A DNA stretch of 53,800 nt. Source: JALHMQ01 sp964616395. GTDB taxonomy: Bacteria > Pseudomonadota > Gammaproteobacteria > Burkholderiales > Burkholderiaceae_F. The position numbers were made by a program, and so were the translations under genes. This document shows, in pieces, positions 16,134-25,002 of the stretch (positions within the stretch are counted from its first letter, which is position 1; each line of letters opens with the position of its first letter). A model generated the notes under the pieces. The model saw nothing but the letters and a program-made list of their open reading frames with translations, did not search any database and was not told where the DNA came from. The DNA is taken from positions 1 to 53,800 of the forward strand of contig CAZTUT010000002.1 of the NCBI GenBank assembly GCA_964616395.1, written 5' to 3'.

Positions 16134-17444
16134 ATGAATCTGCCCGTCACCGATCGCGCCGCCTTCGATGCCGCTCCCGCCGGTACCGGGCCGCTGCCGC
16201 GCCACGCGACCCGACAGGTGATCGTTCGCTGGTCGGGGCGCGCGGTGCGCATCGGCGGCGATGCGCCGGTCATGGTGCAGTCGATGACCAATACCGACAC
16301 TGCCGACGCGGTTGCCACCGCCATTCAGGTGAAGGAACTCGCGCAGGCTGGTAGTGAAGTCGTGCGCATCACCGTCAATTCGCCCGAGGCGGCGGCCGAG
16401 GTCGAGGCCATCCGCAAACAACTCGACCGCATGGGCATCGACGTGCCGCTGGTCGGAGACTTCCACTACAACGGCCACAAGCTGCTGACCGACTATCCGG
16501 GCTGCGCCGAGTCGCTGTCGGCCTATCGGATCAATCCCGGCAACGTCGGCCGCGGTGCGCGGCGCGAAGATAACTTCGCCCGCATGATCGAGATCGCCGC
16601 TCGTCATGACAAGCCGGTGCGCATTGGCGTCAACTGGGGCTCGCTCGACCAGGAACTGCTGGCGCGGATGATGGATGAGAACGCAGCGCGCGCCGTTCCG
16701 TGGGACGGCAATGCGGTGCTGCGCGAGGCACTGGTGCGCTCGGCGATCGAGAACGCGCAACGGGCCGAGGAACTTGGTCTGGGCGGCAACATGATCGTGC
16801 TGTCGGCCAAGGTCAGCGGCGTGCAGGACCTGATCGCGGTCTACCGTGAACTGGCGCGCCGCTGCGACTATCCGCTGCATCTCGGACTGACCGAGGCGGG
16901 CATGGGCAGCAAGGGCATCGTTGCCTCCACTGCGGCGCTGTCTGTTCTGCTGCAGGAAGGCATCGGCGACACGATCCGCGTGTCGCTGACGCCGGCGCCC
17001 GGCGAGCCGCGCACGCGCGAGGTCGAGGTCGCGCAGAACATCCTGCAGACGATGGGACTGCGCGCCTTCACGCCGATGGTCATTGCCTGTCCCGGCTGTG
17101 GCCGCACGACCAGCACCTTCTTTCAGGAGCTGGCCGAGAAGATCCAGGGTTACCTTCGGGCCCGGATGCCCGAGTGGCGCAATCAGTACCCCGGCGTGGA
17201 GTCGATGAACGTGGCGGTGATGGGCTGCGTGGTCAACGGCCCGGGCGAAAGCAAGCACGCGAACATCGGCATCAGCCTGCCCGGATCGGGCGAGGCGCCG
17301 GTCGCGCCGGTGTTCGTCGATGGCGAACGCACGGTGACGCTGAAGGGCGAGCGCATTGCCGAGGAGTTTCAGGCGATCGTTGATGACTACGTGCAGCGCC
17401 GCTACGGGCGCACCGCCGATGCACTGAGCGAGCAGGCCGGATAA
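16134..17444 (+). CDS. ispG: 4-hydroxy-3-methylbut-2-en-1-yl diphosphate synthase
   Basis: IspG (GcpE), 436 aa, the 4Fe-4S enzyme converting MEcPP to HMBPP in the MEP isoprenoid pathway. Signature blocks are MVQSMTNTDTADAVATAIQV, PLVGDFHYNGHKLL, RINPGNVGRGARREDNFARM and the cluster cysteines in IACPGCGRTTS and GCVVNGPGES. The length is slightly above that of E. coli because of insertions between TIM barrel and cluster domain, common in betaproteobacteria. ATG 16134 follows GGAG at 16124-16127. hisS starts 2 bp after the stop, so the two are likely coupled. Confidence 0.97.
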   Translation: MNLPVTDRAAFDAAPAGTGPLPRHATRQVIVRWSGRAVRIGGDAPVMVQSMTNTDTADAVATAIQVKELAQAGSEVVRITVNSPEAAAEVEAIRKQLDRMGIDVPLVGDFHYNGHKLLTDYPGCAESLSAYRINPGNVGRGARREDNFARMIEIAARHDKPVRIGVNWGSLDQELLARMMDENAARAVPWDGNAVLREALVRSAIENAQRAEELGLGGNMIVLSAKVSGVQDLIAVYRELARRCDYPLHLGLTEAGMGSKGIVASTAALSVLLQEGIGDTIRVSLTPAPGEPRTREVEVAQNILQTMGLRAFTPMVIACPGCGRTTSTFFQELAEKIQGYLRARMPEWRNQYPGVESMNVAVMGCVVNGPGESKHANIGISLPGSGEAPVAPVFVDGERTVTLKGERIAEEFQAIVDDYVQRRYGRTADALSEQAG

Positions 17445-17446
17445 CG

Positions 17447-18754
17447 ATGAGCAAGAAGCTGACCGGCGTGCGGGGGATGAACGATCTCCTGCCGGGCGAT
17501 TCCGCGCTGTGGGAGTGGTTCGAGGCGCGCATCGCGGACTGGCTGCGCAGCTACGGCTACCAGCAGATCCGCACGCCGATCGTCGAGTACACGGAACTGT
17601 TCGTGAAGGGCATCGGCGAGGTCACCGATATCGTTGAGAAAGAGATGTACTCGTTCGAGGACCGTCTCAACGGCGAGCGGTTGACACTGCGGCCCGAATT
17701 CACGGCGGGCGTGGTGCGCTCGGCGATCGAGCACAACCTGACCTATGACGGGCCGCGGCGGGTGTGGTCGATGGGACCGGTGTTCCGGCACGAGCGGCCG
17801 CAGCGCGGGCGCTACCGGCAGTTTCATCAGGTCAATGTCGAAGCGCTTGGCTTTGCCGGGCCGGACATCGACGCCGAGCTGATCGTGATGCTGGCCCGGC
17901 TGTGGAAGATCCTGTCGCTGCCTGCGGTGCGACTGGAGATCAACTGCCTCGGGCAGGCCGACGAGCGGGCCGCGCATCGCGCTGAACTCGTGCGCTACTT
18001 CGAGCGGCATGCCGCCGTGCTCGACGCGGATGCCACGCGCCGGCTGCACACCAATCCGCTGCGCATCCTCGACAGCAAGAACCCGGCGATGCAGGAGATC
18101 GTCGCCGCCGCGCCCCGCATCACCGACTTTCTAGGCGCGGCCTCGCGCGCGCACTTCGACGGCTTGCAGGCGCAACTGCAGGCGGCGGGGGTCGCCTTTA
18201 CCGTCAATCCACGGCTGGTACGCGGACTGGATTACTACAACCTCACTGTGTTCGAGTGGATCACCGAAGCGCTCGGCAGCCAGGGCACGGTGTGCGGCGG
18301 CGGCCGGTACGATCCGCTGATCGAGCGCATGGGGGGCCGTCCGACGCCGGGGATCGGCTTCGGCATGGGTATCGAGCGCGTGATCGAGCTGCTGAAGGAA
18401 AGCGGGCAGGCGCCGGCCGCGCCGGGTTGCGATGCCTACGTGCTGCATCAGGGCGGAGCCACGCAGGCACGCGCCTTCATGGTGGCCGAGCAATTGCGCG
18501 ATGCCGGTCTCGATGTCGTGCTGCATGCCGGCGAGGCCAGCATGAAGTCGCAGATGAAGAAGGCCGATGCGAGCGGCGCCGACTACGCGGTGATCGTGGG
18601 CGAAGCCGAAATGGCGCAGGGCGCGGTGGCGGTCAAGGCACTGCGCGCAGGCGACGGCGAGCGCGCATTTGCGCAGCAGACCGTGATTGCACAGGACCGG
18701 CTGGCTGACGCGCTGATCGAGGCGCTTCAGGCGGCGAGCGAGGAACTGCAGTAG
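17447..18754 (+). CDS. hisS: Histidine-tRNA ligase
   Basis: A class II synthetase (435 aa) charging tRNA-His. It opens with KLTGVRGMNDLLPGDSALWE; motif 2 is GPVFRHERPQRGRYRQFHQV, the histidine A peptide is LVRGLDYYNLTVFEW, and motif 3 is RPTPGIGFGMGIERV. A C-terminal anticodon-binding domain follows (~330-435, MKSQMKKADASGADYAVIVG). It is distinct from the HisS-like hisZ at 26146, which lacks that domain. The gene lies between ispG and the yfgM homologue, as in many proteobacteria. Confidence 0.97.
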   Translation: MSKKLTGVRGMNDLLPGDSALWEWFEARIADWLRSYGYQQIRTPIVEYTELFVKGIGEVTDIVEKEMYSFEDRLNGERLTLRPEFTAGVVRSAIEHNLTYDGPRRVWSMGPVFRHERPQRGRYRQFHQVNVEALGFAGPDIDAELIVMLARLWKILSLPAVRLEINCLGQADERAAHRAELVRYFERHAAVLDADATRRLHTNPLRILDSKNPAMQEIVAAAPRITDFLGAASRAHFDGLQAQLQAAGVAFTVNPRLVRGLDYYNLTVFEWITEALGSQGTVCGGGRYDPLIERMGGRPTPGIGFGMGIERVIELLKESGQAPAAPGCDAYVLHQGGATQARAFMVAEQLRDAGLDVVLHAGEASMKSQMKKADASGADYAVIVGEAEMAQGAVAVKALRAGDGERAFAQQTVIAQDRLADALIEALQAASEELQ

Positions 18755-18847
18755 CGCCGGCGAACAGGCCGGTCACAGACCAACAGGCGACGCCTTGCGG
18801 GGCGCGCCCATCAACCCGGAAGCACGGCAGGAAGCAGGCATCACGTC

Positions 18848-19489
18848 ATGGCATACGACCTCGAAGAACAGGAACAACTGGCCACCTTCAAGGCCTGGTG
18901 GGCAAAGTACGGCAATCTCGTGCTCACCGGCGCGACGGTGGTGCTACTGGCCATCGCCGCCTGGAACGGCTGGCGCTGGTACGAGCGGCGCGAAGCAGCG
19001 GCCGCCTCCGCGATCTACGCTCAGTTGGGCAGCGCGCTGGAGTCGAAAAACGCGGCCAAGGTCAAGGAGCTTGCTGGCTCGCTGATCCAGTCGCACGGCC
19101 GCACCGTGCACGCGGCCATGGCGGCGCTGCACGTGGCTCGTATCAACCATGACGCCGCCGACTTCGCCGCTGCCCGCACCCAGTTGCAGTGGGTGATCGA
19201 CAAGTCCGGGCACGATGAGTTTGCGCTGGTGGCGCGCGTCCGGCTGGCGGGTGTGCTGCTGGACGAGAAGAACTACGACGAGGCGCTCAAGGTGCTCGCC
19301 GGCGAGGTGCCGGCGGCCCATCAGACGGCATTCGCCGATCGACGCGGCGATGTGCTGATGGCGCAGGGCAAGGCAGCCGATGCGCGCGCCGCCTGGCAGC
19401 AGGCGCTGGACAAGGCCGATGCCCAGCATCCGCTGCGCCAGCTGATTCAGCTGAAGCTTGACGCCGTACCGGCACCGGCGGTGTCGTGA
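18848..19489 (+). CDS. YfgM-like ancillary SecYEG translocon protein (TPR)
   Basis: A 213-residue single-pass membrane protein: a short cytoplasmic N terminus (MAYDLEEQEQLATFKAWWAK), a transmembrane segment at ~24-42 (NLVLTGATVVLLAIAAWNGW) and a TPR-like periplasmic domain. In E. coli, YfgM associates with PpiD at the Sec translocon and also influences the Rcs response. Position between hisS and bamB is the conserved context. The bamB frame begins at or just after the stop codon. The 93 bp upstream (18755-18847) contain nothing I recognise. Confidence 0.88.
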   Translation: MAYDLEEQEQLATFKAWWAKYGNLVLTGATVVLLAIAAWNGWRWYERREAAAASAIYAQLGSALESKNAAKVKELAGSLIQSHGRTVHAAMAALHVARINHDAADFAAARTQLQWVIDKSGHDEFALVARVRLAGVLLDEKNYDEALKVLAGEVPAAHQTAFADRRGDVLMAQGKAADARAAWQQALDKADAQHPLRQLIQLKLDAVPAPAVS

Positions 19490-19497
19490 GAAGCGAG

Positions 19498-20634
19498 ATG
19501 AATCGTCGGATCGTGCGCGCTGGCCTGGTTGCTGCCGCGTTGTTTGTCCTTGCGGCTTGCAGTAGCAAGGGCGAATCCACCAAACCGGCCGAACTGGTCG
19601 ATTTCAAGCCGTCGCTGACGCTCAAGACAAACTGGCGCGTCAACGTGGGCGCTGGCCGGGGGGCGCCGCTGCAGCCCGCGCTATTGGAAAACGCGATCTA
19701 CGCTGCCGCCGCGGAAGGAACGCTGATGCGTGTCGCGCCGGCCTCAGGCGAGATCCTTTGGCGTGTCGATACCGGTGCGACGCTAAGCGCGGGCGTGGGC
19801 AGCGATGGTTTCGTGGTGGCGGTGGCCTCGCGGCGCGGCGAATTGCTGACCTTCGGTGCCGATGGAAAGCCAGGCTGGCGCGTTCAGCTGACCAGCGATG
19901 TGCTGACGCCGCCGCTGGTTGGCCGCGGCGTGGTCGTCGTCCGTACAACCGATCAGCGCGTCACTGCGTTCGAGATCGACAGCGGCAAGCGGCGTTGGAC
20001 GTTTTCTCGGACCTCGCCGCCGCTGACGCTGCGTGCGGCGTCGGACCTCGCGTTTGCCGGGGACAACGTGCTGGTCGGCTTCCCGGGTGGCCGTCTGGTT
20101 GCACTGGCGCTGGGCAATGGTGCGCCGCGCTGGGAGGCCGTCGTTGCGGAACCCAAGGGATCAACGGAGGTCGAGCGGCTCGCCGACATCGTCGGGCCGG
20201 TTGTGGTGATCGGTCGCGATGCCTGCGCAGCCGCGTTCCAGGGACGTCTGACCTGTGTCGAGCATGCCAACGGCAACCTGCGCTGGTCACGCGAACTGTC
20301 GGCCGGGGGTGGCCCTGCGTTCGATGCATCGCGGGCGTTCGCTGTGGATTCCGGTGGCGCCGTGGTTGCGCTCAGTCGGGACGCGGGGGCGAGCCTGTGG
20401 CGCAATGACAAGCTTGCCAACCGGCAGCTCAGTTCACCCGCGGTGGCCGGTGGCGCCGTGCTCGTCGGCGACTTCAAGGGCTACCTGCATGCGCTGCGCG
20501 CCGACAGCGGCGAGTTCGCCGGCCGGCTCTCGCTCGACGGCGCCGTCGTGGCGCCGCTGCGCTCCTGGGCCGATGGCGTGATCGTTCAGACGCAGGGCGG
20601 CACGCTCGCCTTCGTCACGGTCGACCGTCCGTAA
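19498..20634 (+). CDS. bamB: Outer membrane protein assembly factor BamB
   Basis: A lipoprotein (378 aa) of the BAM complex, which inserts beta-barrel proteins into the outer membrane. The signal peptide ends in the lipobox LAAC (Cys ~22). The mature part is an eight-bladed PQQ/WD-like propeller with repeating motifs such as GEILWRVDTG, SGKRRWTF, NGAPRWEAVV and NGNLRWSREL. ATG 19498 is preferred to GTG 19486, which overlaps the yfgM stop. der follows after 16 bp. The call is firm from architecture and context. Confidence 0.94.
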   Translation: MNRRIVRAGLVAAALFVLAACSSKGESTKPAELVDFKPSLTLKTNWRVNVGAGRGAPLQPALLENAIYAAAAEGTLMRVAPASGEILWRVDTGATLSAGVGSDGFVVAVASRRGELLTFGADGKPGWRVQLTSDVLTPPLVGRGVVVVRTTDQRVTAFEIDSGKRRWTFSRTSPPLTLRAASDLAFAGDNVLVGFPGGRLVALALGNGAPRWEAVVAEPKGSTEVERLADIVGPVVVIGRDACAAAFQGRLTCVEHANGNLRWSRELSAGGGPAFDASRAFAVDSGGAVVALSRDAGASLWRNDKLANRQLSSPAVAGGAVLVGDFKGYLHALRADSGEFAGRLSLDGAVVAPLRSWADGVIVQTQGGTLAFVTVDRP

Positions 20635-20650
20635 CAAGCGGCCCGCGCAG

Positions 20651-21988
20651 ATGAAACCGGTAGTCGCCGTCGTCGGCCGCCCCAACGTCGGCAAATCGAC
20701 GCTGTTCAACCGCCTGACGCGCACCCGCGCGGCGCTGGTGGCCGACTTCCCCGGCCTGACCCGCGACCGGCACTATGGCGATGGCCTGGTCGGCCCGTTG
20801 CCCTATCTGGTCATCGACACCGGTGGCTTCGAGCCGGTAGCCGCCGAGGGCGTGGTCAAGGAGATGGCGGCGCAGGCGGAACTGGCGATCGCCGAGAGCG
20901 ATGTCGTGCTGTTCGTGCTCGATGCCCGCGACGGGCTGACCGCGCAGGACCGGCGCATTGCCGAGCGGCTGCGACGTACCGGCAGGCGCGTGGTGCTGGC
21001 GGTCAACAAGGCCGAGGGCTTGCCGCTGTCGGCCAGCACCGAGTTCCATGAACTTGGGCTTGGCGAGCCGTTTCCGGTCTCGGCCGCGCATGGCGATGGC
21101 ATCAGCTCGCTGATGGAAATCGTGCTCGAAGGCTTCACCGTCGAGTCCGAGCCCGAGATGCTCGATGGCTCGGGCCGGATCCGCGTGGCCATCGTGGGCC
21201 GGCCCAATGTGGGCAAGTCGACGCTGGTGAATGCGCTGATCGGCGAGGAGCGCATGATCGCCTTCGATGCGCCCGGCACCACCCGCGACGCGATTTCGGT
21301 CGACTTCGATTACGGCCAGACTCCGTATCGGCTGATCGACACCGCCGGACTTCGACGCAAGGGCAAGGTTTTCGAGAGCATCGAGAAGTTCTCGGTGGTC
21401 AAGACGCTGCAGGCGATCGAGCAGTGCAACGTGGTTGTGCTGCTGCTGGATGGCGCCAGCGAGATTGCCGACCAGGACGCGCATATCGCCGGCTTCATTC
21501 TCGAGTCAGGCCGGGCGCTGGTGATCGCCGTCAACAAGTGGGACGGGCTCGACGACTACCAGCGCACGACCATCAAGCGCGAGGTCGAGCGCAAGCTGCA
21601 CTTCCTCGACTGGGCGAAGATCCATTTCATCTCGGCGCGCCGCCGCACCGGCCTGGGTGCGCTGATGAAGTCGGTCGCTACCGCCCACAAGGCGGCCTTC
21701 GCCAAACTGCCCACGCCCAAGCTCACGCGCGCGCTGCAGGCGGCCGTCGAGCGTCAGGCGCCGCCGCGCAATGGTCAGTTCCGGCCCAAGATGCGCTACG
21801 CGCATCAAGGCGGACAGAACCCGCCGGTGGTCGTGATCCACGGCAGCGGCCTGGCCGCTGTCAGCGACAGCTATCGGCGCTACCTCGAAGGCTGGTTCCG
21901 AGATACCTTCGAGCTTGCCGGCACGCCGCTTCGGATCGAGTTCCGCTCCAGCACAAACCCCTACGCCGACCGGCGCCGCACAGCCTGA
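20651..21988 (+). CDS. der: Ribosome biogenesis GTPase Der (EngA)
   Basis: A protein of 445 aa with two tandem Era-like GTPase domains and a C-terminal KH-like domain, needed for 50S maturation. G1 motifs GRPNVGKSTLFNRL (residue ~8) and GRPNVGKSTLVNAL (~182) are both intact, with DTGG/DTAG G3 motifs and NKAE/NKWD G4 motifs. The C-terminal KH-like domain contains NPPVVVIHGSG, close to the usual NPP(T/V) block. ATG 20651 lies 16 bp after bamB. The 175 bp after it include a short AT-rich patch that could hold the hfq promoter. Confidence 0.97.
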   Translation: MKPVVAVVGRPNVGKSTLFNRLTRTRAALVADFPGLTRDRHYGDGLVGPLPYLVIDTGGFEPVAAEGVVKEMAAQAELAIAESDVVLFVLDARDGLTAQDRRIAERLRRTGRRVVLAVNKAEGLPLSASTEFHELGLGEPFPVSAAHGDGISSLMEIVLEGFTVESEPEMLDGSGRIRVAIVGRPNVGKSTLVNALIGEERMIAFDAPGTTRDAISVDFDYGQTPYRLIDTAGLRRKGKVFESIEKFSVVKTLQAIEQCNVVVLLLDGASEIADQDAHIAGFILESGRALVIAVNKWDGLDDYQRTTIKREVERKLHFLDWAKIHFISARRRTGLGALMKSVATAHKAAFAKLPTPKLTRALQAAVERQAPPRNGQFRPKMRYAHQGGQNPPVVVIHGSGLAAVSDSYRRYLEGWFRDTFELAGTPLRIEFRSSTNPYADRRRTA

Positions 21989-22074
21989 GAACGGGCGGGG
22001 TCGTTCCCTGCCGCGGCACCCTGGGGTGTGCCCCGTGCCTGCGCGATCGCACGCAGCGCAATTTTTGCTTTACA

Positions 22075-22104
22075 TTGAATTCTTTCGCGTCAGCGCCATC
22101 TAAC
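22075..22104 (+). promoter_or_regulatory. Candidate sigma-70 promoter for hfq
   Basis: TTGAAT (22075-22080) and TCTAAC (22099-22104), each 4/6 to consensus, are separated by 18 bp in the only AT-rich patch of the der-hfq interval. The expected start is near 22111, leaving a ~50-nt leader. Weak evidence. Confidence 0.3.
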
Positions 22105-22163
22105 GATTGCGTCGTCAGCGGCGTGCGGCACGCCTTTGAGTGCCGTCACTTTCTGGAGTCATC

Positions 22164-22397
22164 ATGAGCAATAAAGGGCAACTGCTACAAGACCCGTTCC
22201 TCAATGCCTTGCGCAAGGAGCACGTGCCGGTCTCGATCTATCTGGTCAATGGCATCAAGCTGCAGGGCCAGATCGAATCCTTCGACCAGTACGTGGTGCT
22301 GTTGCGCAACACGGTGACTCAGATGGTCTACAAGCACGCCATCTCGACGGTGGTTCCCGCCCGTCCTGTCAACATCACCACGGAGCCCGCAAGCTGA
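22164..22397 (+). CDS. hfq: RNA chaperone Hfq
   Basis: A 77-residue Sm-like hexameric RNA chaperone that pairs sRNAs with mRNAs. Sm1 is residues ~10-45 (LLQDPFLNALRKEHVPVSIY; GIKLQGQIESFDQYVVLL) and the Sm2 hallmark is YKHAIST. The N-terminal MSNKGQLLQDP follows ATG 22164, with TGGAG at 22154-22158; GTG 22140 would add an unconserved extension. The C-terminal tail is short, as in other betaproteobacteria. It heads the hfq-hflX-hflK-hflC group. Because rpoS is also in the window with a structured leader, Hfq-dependent control is an obvious hypothesis. Confidence 0.98.
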   Translation: MSNKGQLLQDPFLNALRKEHVPVSIYLVNGIKLQGQIESFDQYVVLLRNTVTQMVYKHAISTVVPARPVNITTEPAS

Positions 22398-22444
22398 CCG
22401 TCTTCCAGGTTGAATCCGGGCGCGCACAGCGAACCGACCGCGCC

Positions 22445-23545
22445 TTGCTTGTCAGCGTCACTGTGGGGCGCGGCGGTGCCGCAGCTGCGCAGGACGCCCT
22501 CGACGAGCTGCGACAACTGGCCACCTCGGCGGGCTACGAGCCGATCGGTACCGTAACGGCGCGTCGAGAGCGGCCCGATCCGGCGCTGTTCGTCGGTGCT
22601 GGCAAAGCCGAGGAGATCGCTGCTTCCCTTGCCGCGGCAGAGGGCGGGTGCGTGTTGTTCGACGTTGCGCTGTCGCCGGCGCAGCAGCGCAACCTCGAGC
22701 GGGCGCTCGGTTGCTCGGTCATGGATCGCACCGCGCTCATCCTCGACATCTTCGGCCAGCGCGCCAAGAGCCGCGAGGGCAAGCTGCAGGTCGAGCTGGC
22801 GCAACTCGACCACTTGTCCACGCGGCTGGTGCGCGGATGGACCCACCTCGAACGCCAGCGCGGCGGCCTGTCGAAGACTGGCGGCCCGGGCGAAAAGCAG
22901 ATCGAGCTCGACCGCCGGATGATCGGCACGCGCGTCAAGGCCCTGCGCGAACGGCTCAAGACGCTTGAAAAGCAGCGCCGCACGCAACGGCGTTCGCGCG
23001 ACCGCAACCGGGCATTTACCGTTTCGCTGGTTGGCTATACCAACGCCGGCAAGTCGACGCTGTTCAATGCACTGACGCGCGCCGGCACCTATGCCGCCGA
23101 CCAGTTGTTCGCAACCTTGGACACGACCTCCCGCCGCGCCTTCATCGCGCCCGATGTCGAGATCGTGGTTTCCGACACGGTCGGGTTTATCCGGGGGCTT
23201 CCGCATTCGCTGGTCGAAGCCTTCAAGTCCACACTTGAGGAGACGCGCGAGGCCGATCTTCTGCTGCATGTGATCGACGGTGCGTCACCCGCGCGCGACG
23301 CGCAGATCGCCGAGGTCGACCGTGTGCTCAGGGAGATCGGTGCGGACCGCGTCCCTCAGTTGCTGGTGTTCAACAAGGTCGATCGGATGGGCCGCGAAGC
23401 GGCAGTCGAACATGACCCCTGTGGTACGCTTTCTTCGGTGTATGTCAGCGCAGAGACCGGTGCCGGAGTCGACCTGCTGCGCACCGCGATCGCTGAGCGC
23501 GCGCGATCTGCGCGGGTCGCCGATGAACTGCCAGACGATCTTTAG
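22445..23545 (+). CDS. hflX: GTPase HflX
   Basis: A ribosome-associated GTPase (366 aa from this start) that splits stalled or heat-damaged 70S ribosomes. The N-terminal HflX domain has KREKPDP-like ARRERPDPALFVGAGKAEEI and the glycine-rich loop RGGLSKTGGPGEKQIELDRR. The G domain has G1 GYTNAGKSTLFNAL, the switch I motif DQLFATLDTTSR, G3 DTVGFI and G4 NKVD. TTG 22445 is the first accepted start, but it begins right at the first beta strand. CTG 22394, overlapping the hfq stop and preceded by GGAG, would add 17 residues (see findings). No ATG or GTG exists in this region. Confidence 0.94.
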   Translation: MLVSVTVGRGGAAAAQDALDELRQLATSAGYEPIGTVTARRERPDPALFVGAGKAEEIAASLAAAEGGCVLFDVALSPAQQRNLERALGCSVMDRTALILDIFGQRAKSREGKLQVELAQLDHLSTRLVRGWTHLERQRGGLSKTGGPGEKQIELDRRMIGTRVKALRERLKTLEKQRRTQRRSRDRNRAFTVSLVGYTNAGKSTLFNALTRAGTYAADQLFATLDTTSRRAFIAPDVEIVVSDTVGFIRGLPHSLVEAFKSTLEETREADLLLHVIDGASPARDAQIAEVDRVLREIGADRVPQLLVFNKVDRMGREAAVEHDPCGTLSSVYVSAETGAGVDLLRTAIAERARSARVADELPDDL

Positions 23546-23580
23546 TCGCCTGTTCCCGCCGAACTTCGCTGAACCCTGAT

Positions 23581-23643
23581 ATGTCCTTTGCTGTTGCTTC
23601 CTTTCCGGGATGGCTGGTCAATGCTTTCGCAATCGATGGATGA
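23581..23643 (+). CDS. Possible 20-codon leader ORF before hflK
   Basis: ATG 23581 to TGA 23643 encodes MSFAVASFPGWLVNAFAIDG and ends 3 bp before the hflK ATG, inside the 101-bp hflX-hflK interval. It has no clear Shine-Dalgarno site. It could be a chance frame or a coupling peptide; there is no homology that I know of. Confidence 0.2.
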   Translation: MSFAVASFPGWLVNAFAIDG

Positions 23644-23646
23644 GTC

Positions 23647-24993
23647 ATGTCGCTGAACGACCCGCAGTGGGGCCGCGGTAGCGGCGGTGGTGGCGAGGGC
23701 AAGGACGACGGTCGGCCGACAGACGAGGCGGACACGCGCGACGTGCGTCCGGAGCGCGAGCCGCGCCCTCAGGGCAATCGCCCACAGCGTCCGGGGCAGG
23801 ATGGTCCCCCCGATCTTGAAGAACTCTGGCGCGACTTCAACAAGCGCCTGAATGGCCTGTTCGGCAAGGGCGGCCCGTCCGGGGCAGGGGGCGGTGGGCG
23901 TGGCAATGGCGGCCAGGGTGGCGGTCTGCGACCCGACGCCAAGGGCGCCGGCATCGGCGCGCTTGCCGTGCTTGGCGCAGCCGCGCTGATCTGGCTCGGA
24001 AGCGGCTTCTACATCGTCGATGAAGGCCGGATTGGCGTGGTCACCACGTTTGGCCGCTATTCGGAGAGCACGCCACCGGGCTTCCGCTGGCGCGCTCCGT
24101 GGCCGATCCAGGCGCATGAAGTGGTCAATGTGCTTTCGCTGCAGACGGTGGAAATTGGTGCGCGTGGTCGCAACGAGCGTCTCAAGGAGGCGCTGATGCT
24201 GACCGACGACGAGAACATCGTCGATATGCATTTCACCGTGCAGTACCGGATCAAGGAGGGCCCGGAAGGGGCCAAGGATTTCCTGTTCAACAGCCGCGGT
24301 CCGACCGAGGCGGTGCAGCAGTCGGCCGAAAGCGCGATGCGCGAAGTCGTTGGCCGCAAGACCATGGACTCCGTGCTTTACGAGTCGCGACAGGAAATCG
24401 CCGAAGAAGTCCGCAAGCGGATGCAGGAAATGCTCGACCGCTATGGGACAGGCATTCTTATCTCTGCCGTCGCCATCCAGAACGCCCAGCCGCCGGAGCA
24501 GGTGCAGGCCGCGTTCGATGATGCGGTTCGCGCGACCCAGGACCGCGAGCGCCAGATCAACGAGGGGCAGGCCTACGCCAACGACGTCGTGCCCAAGGCG
24601 CGCGGTATGGCGTCCCGACTGGTGCAGGAGGCGGAGGGTTACAGATCTCGCATCGTGCAGACCGCCGAGGGCGATGCCGCTCGCTTCCGCCAGGTGCTGG
24701 TGGAGTACAACCGGGCGCCGGCGGTCACGCGCGACCGGATGTACCTGGAAACCATGCAGACCGTGTTCACCAATGCCAGCAAGGTGATGGTCGACACGCG
24801 TACCAATAACAGTCTGCTTTATCTGCCGCTCGACAAGCTGATGCAGCAGGCGATTGCCGATGCCAATGCGGCGGCGCCGCGGGCGCCCGGGATGGCGCCC
24901 GCGCCAGCGCCCGAGGTAACCACTGCCCCGGCTCCGGCCACGACTGACCGAACTCGCGACGGCGCGCGCAGTCGCGACCGCGAACCGCGCTGA
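23647..24993 (+). CDS. hflK: FtsH protease regulator HflK
   Basis: A type II single-pass inner-membrane SPFH protein (448 aa) which, with HflC, cages the AAA protease FtsH and modulates its degradation of membrane proteins. A long Gly/Arg/Asp-rich cytoplasmic N terminus (~1-98) is followed by a transmembrane helix at ~100-120 (GIGALAVLGAAALIWLGSGF) and the SPFH/band 7 domain (VDEGRIGVVTTFGRYSE; ILISAVAIQNAQPPEQVQAA). A coiled coil and an Ala/Pro-rich tail complete it. hflC begins 9 bp downstream. Typical in every respect. Confidence 0.96.
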   Translation: MSLNDPQWGRGSGGGGEGKDDGRPTDEADTRDVRPEREPRPQGNRPQRPGQDGPPDLEELWRDFNKRLNGLFGKGGPSGAGGGGRGNGGQGGGLRPDAKGAGIGALAVLGAAALIWLGSGFYIVDEGRIGVVTTFGRYSESTPPGFRWRAPWPIQAHEVVNVLSLQTVEIGARGRNERLKEALMLTDDENIVDMHFTVQYRIKEGPEGAKDFLFNSRGPTEAVQQSAESAMREVVGRKTMDSVLYESRQEIAEEVRKRMQEMLDRYGTGILISAVAIQNAQPPEQVQAAFDDAVRATQDRERQINEGQAYANDVVPKARGMASRLVQEAEGYRSRIVQTAEGDAARFRQVLVEYNRAPAVTRDRMYLETMQTVFTNASKVMVDTRTNNSLLYLPLDKLMQQAIADANAAAPRAPGMAPAPAPEVTTAPAPATTDRTRDGARSRDREPR

Positions 24994-25002
24994 GGAGACG
25001 AC

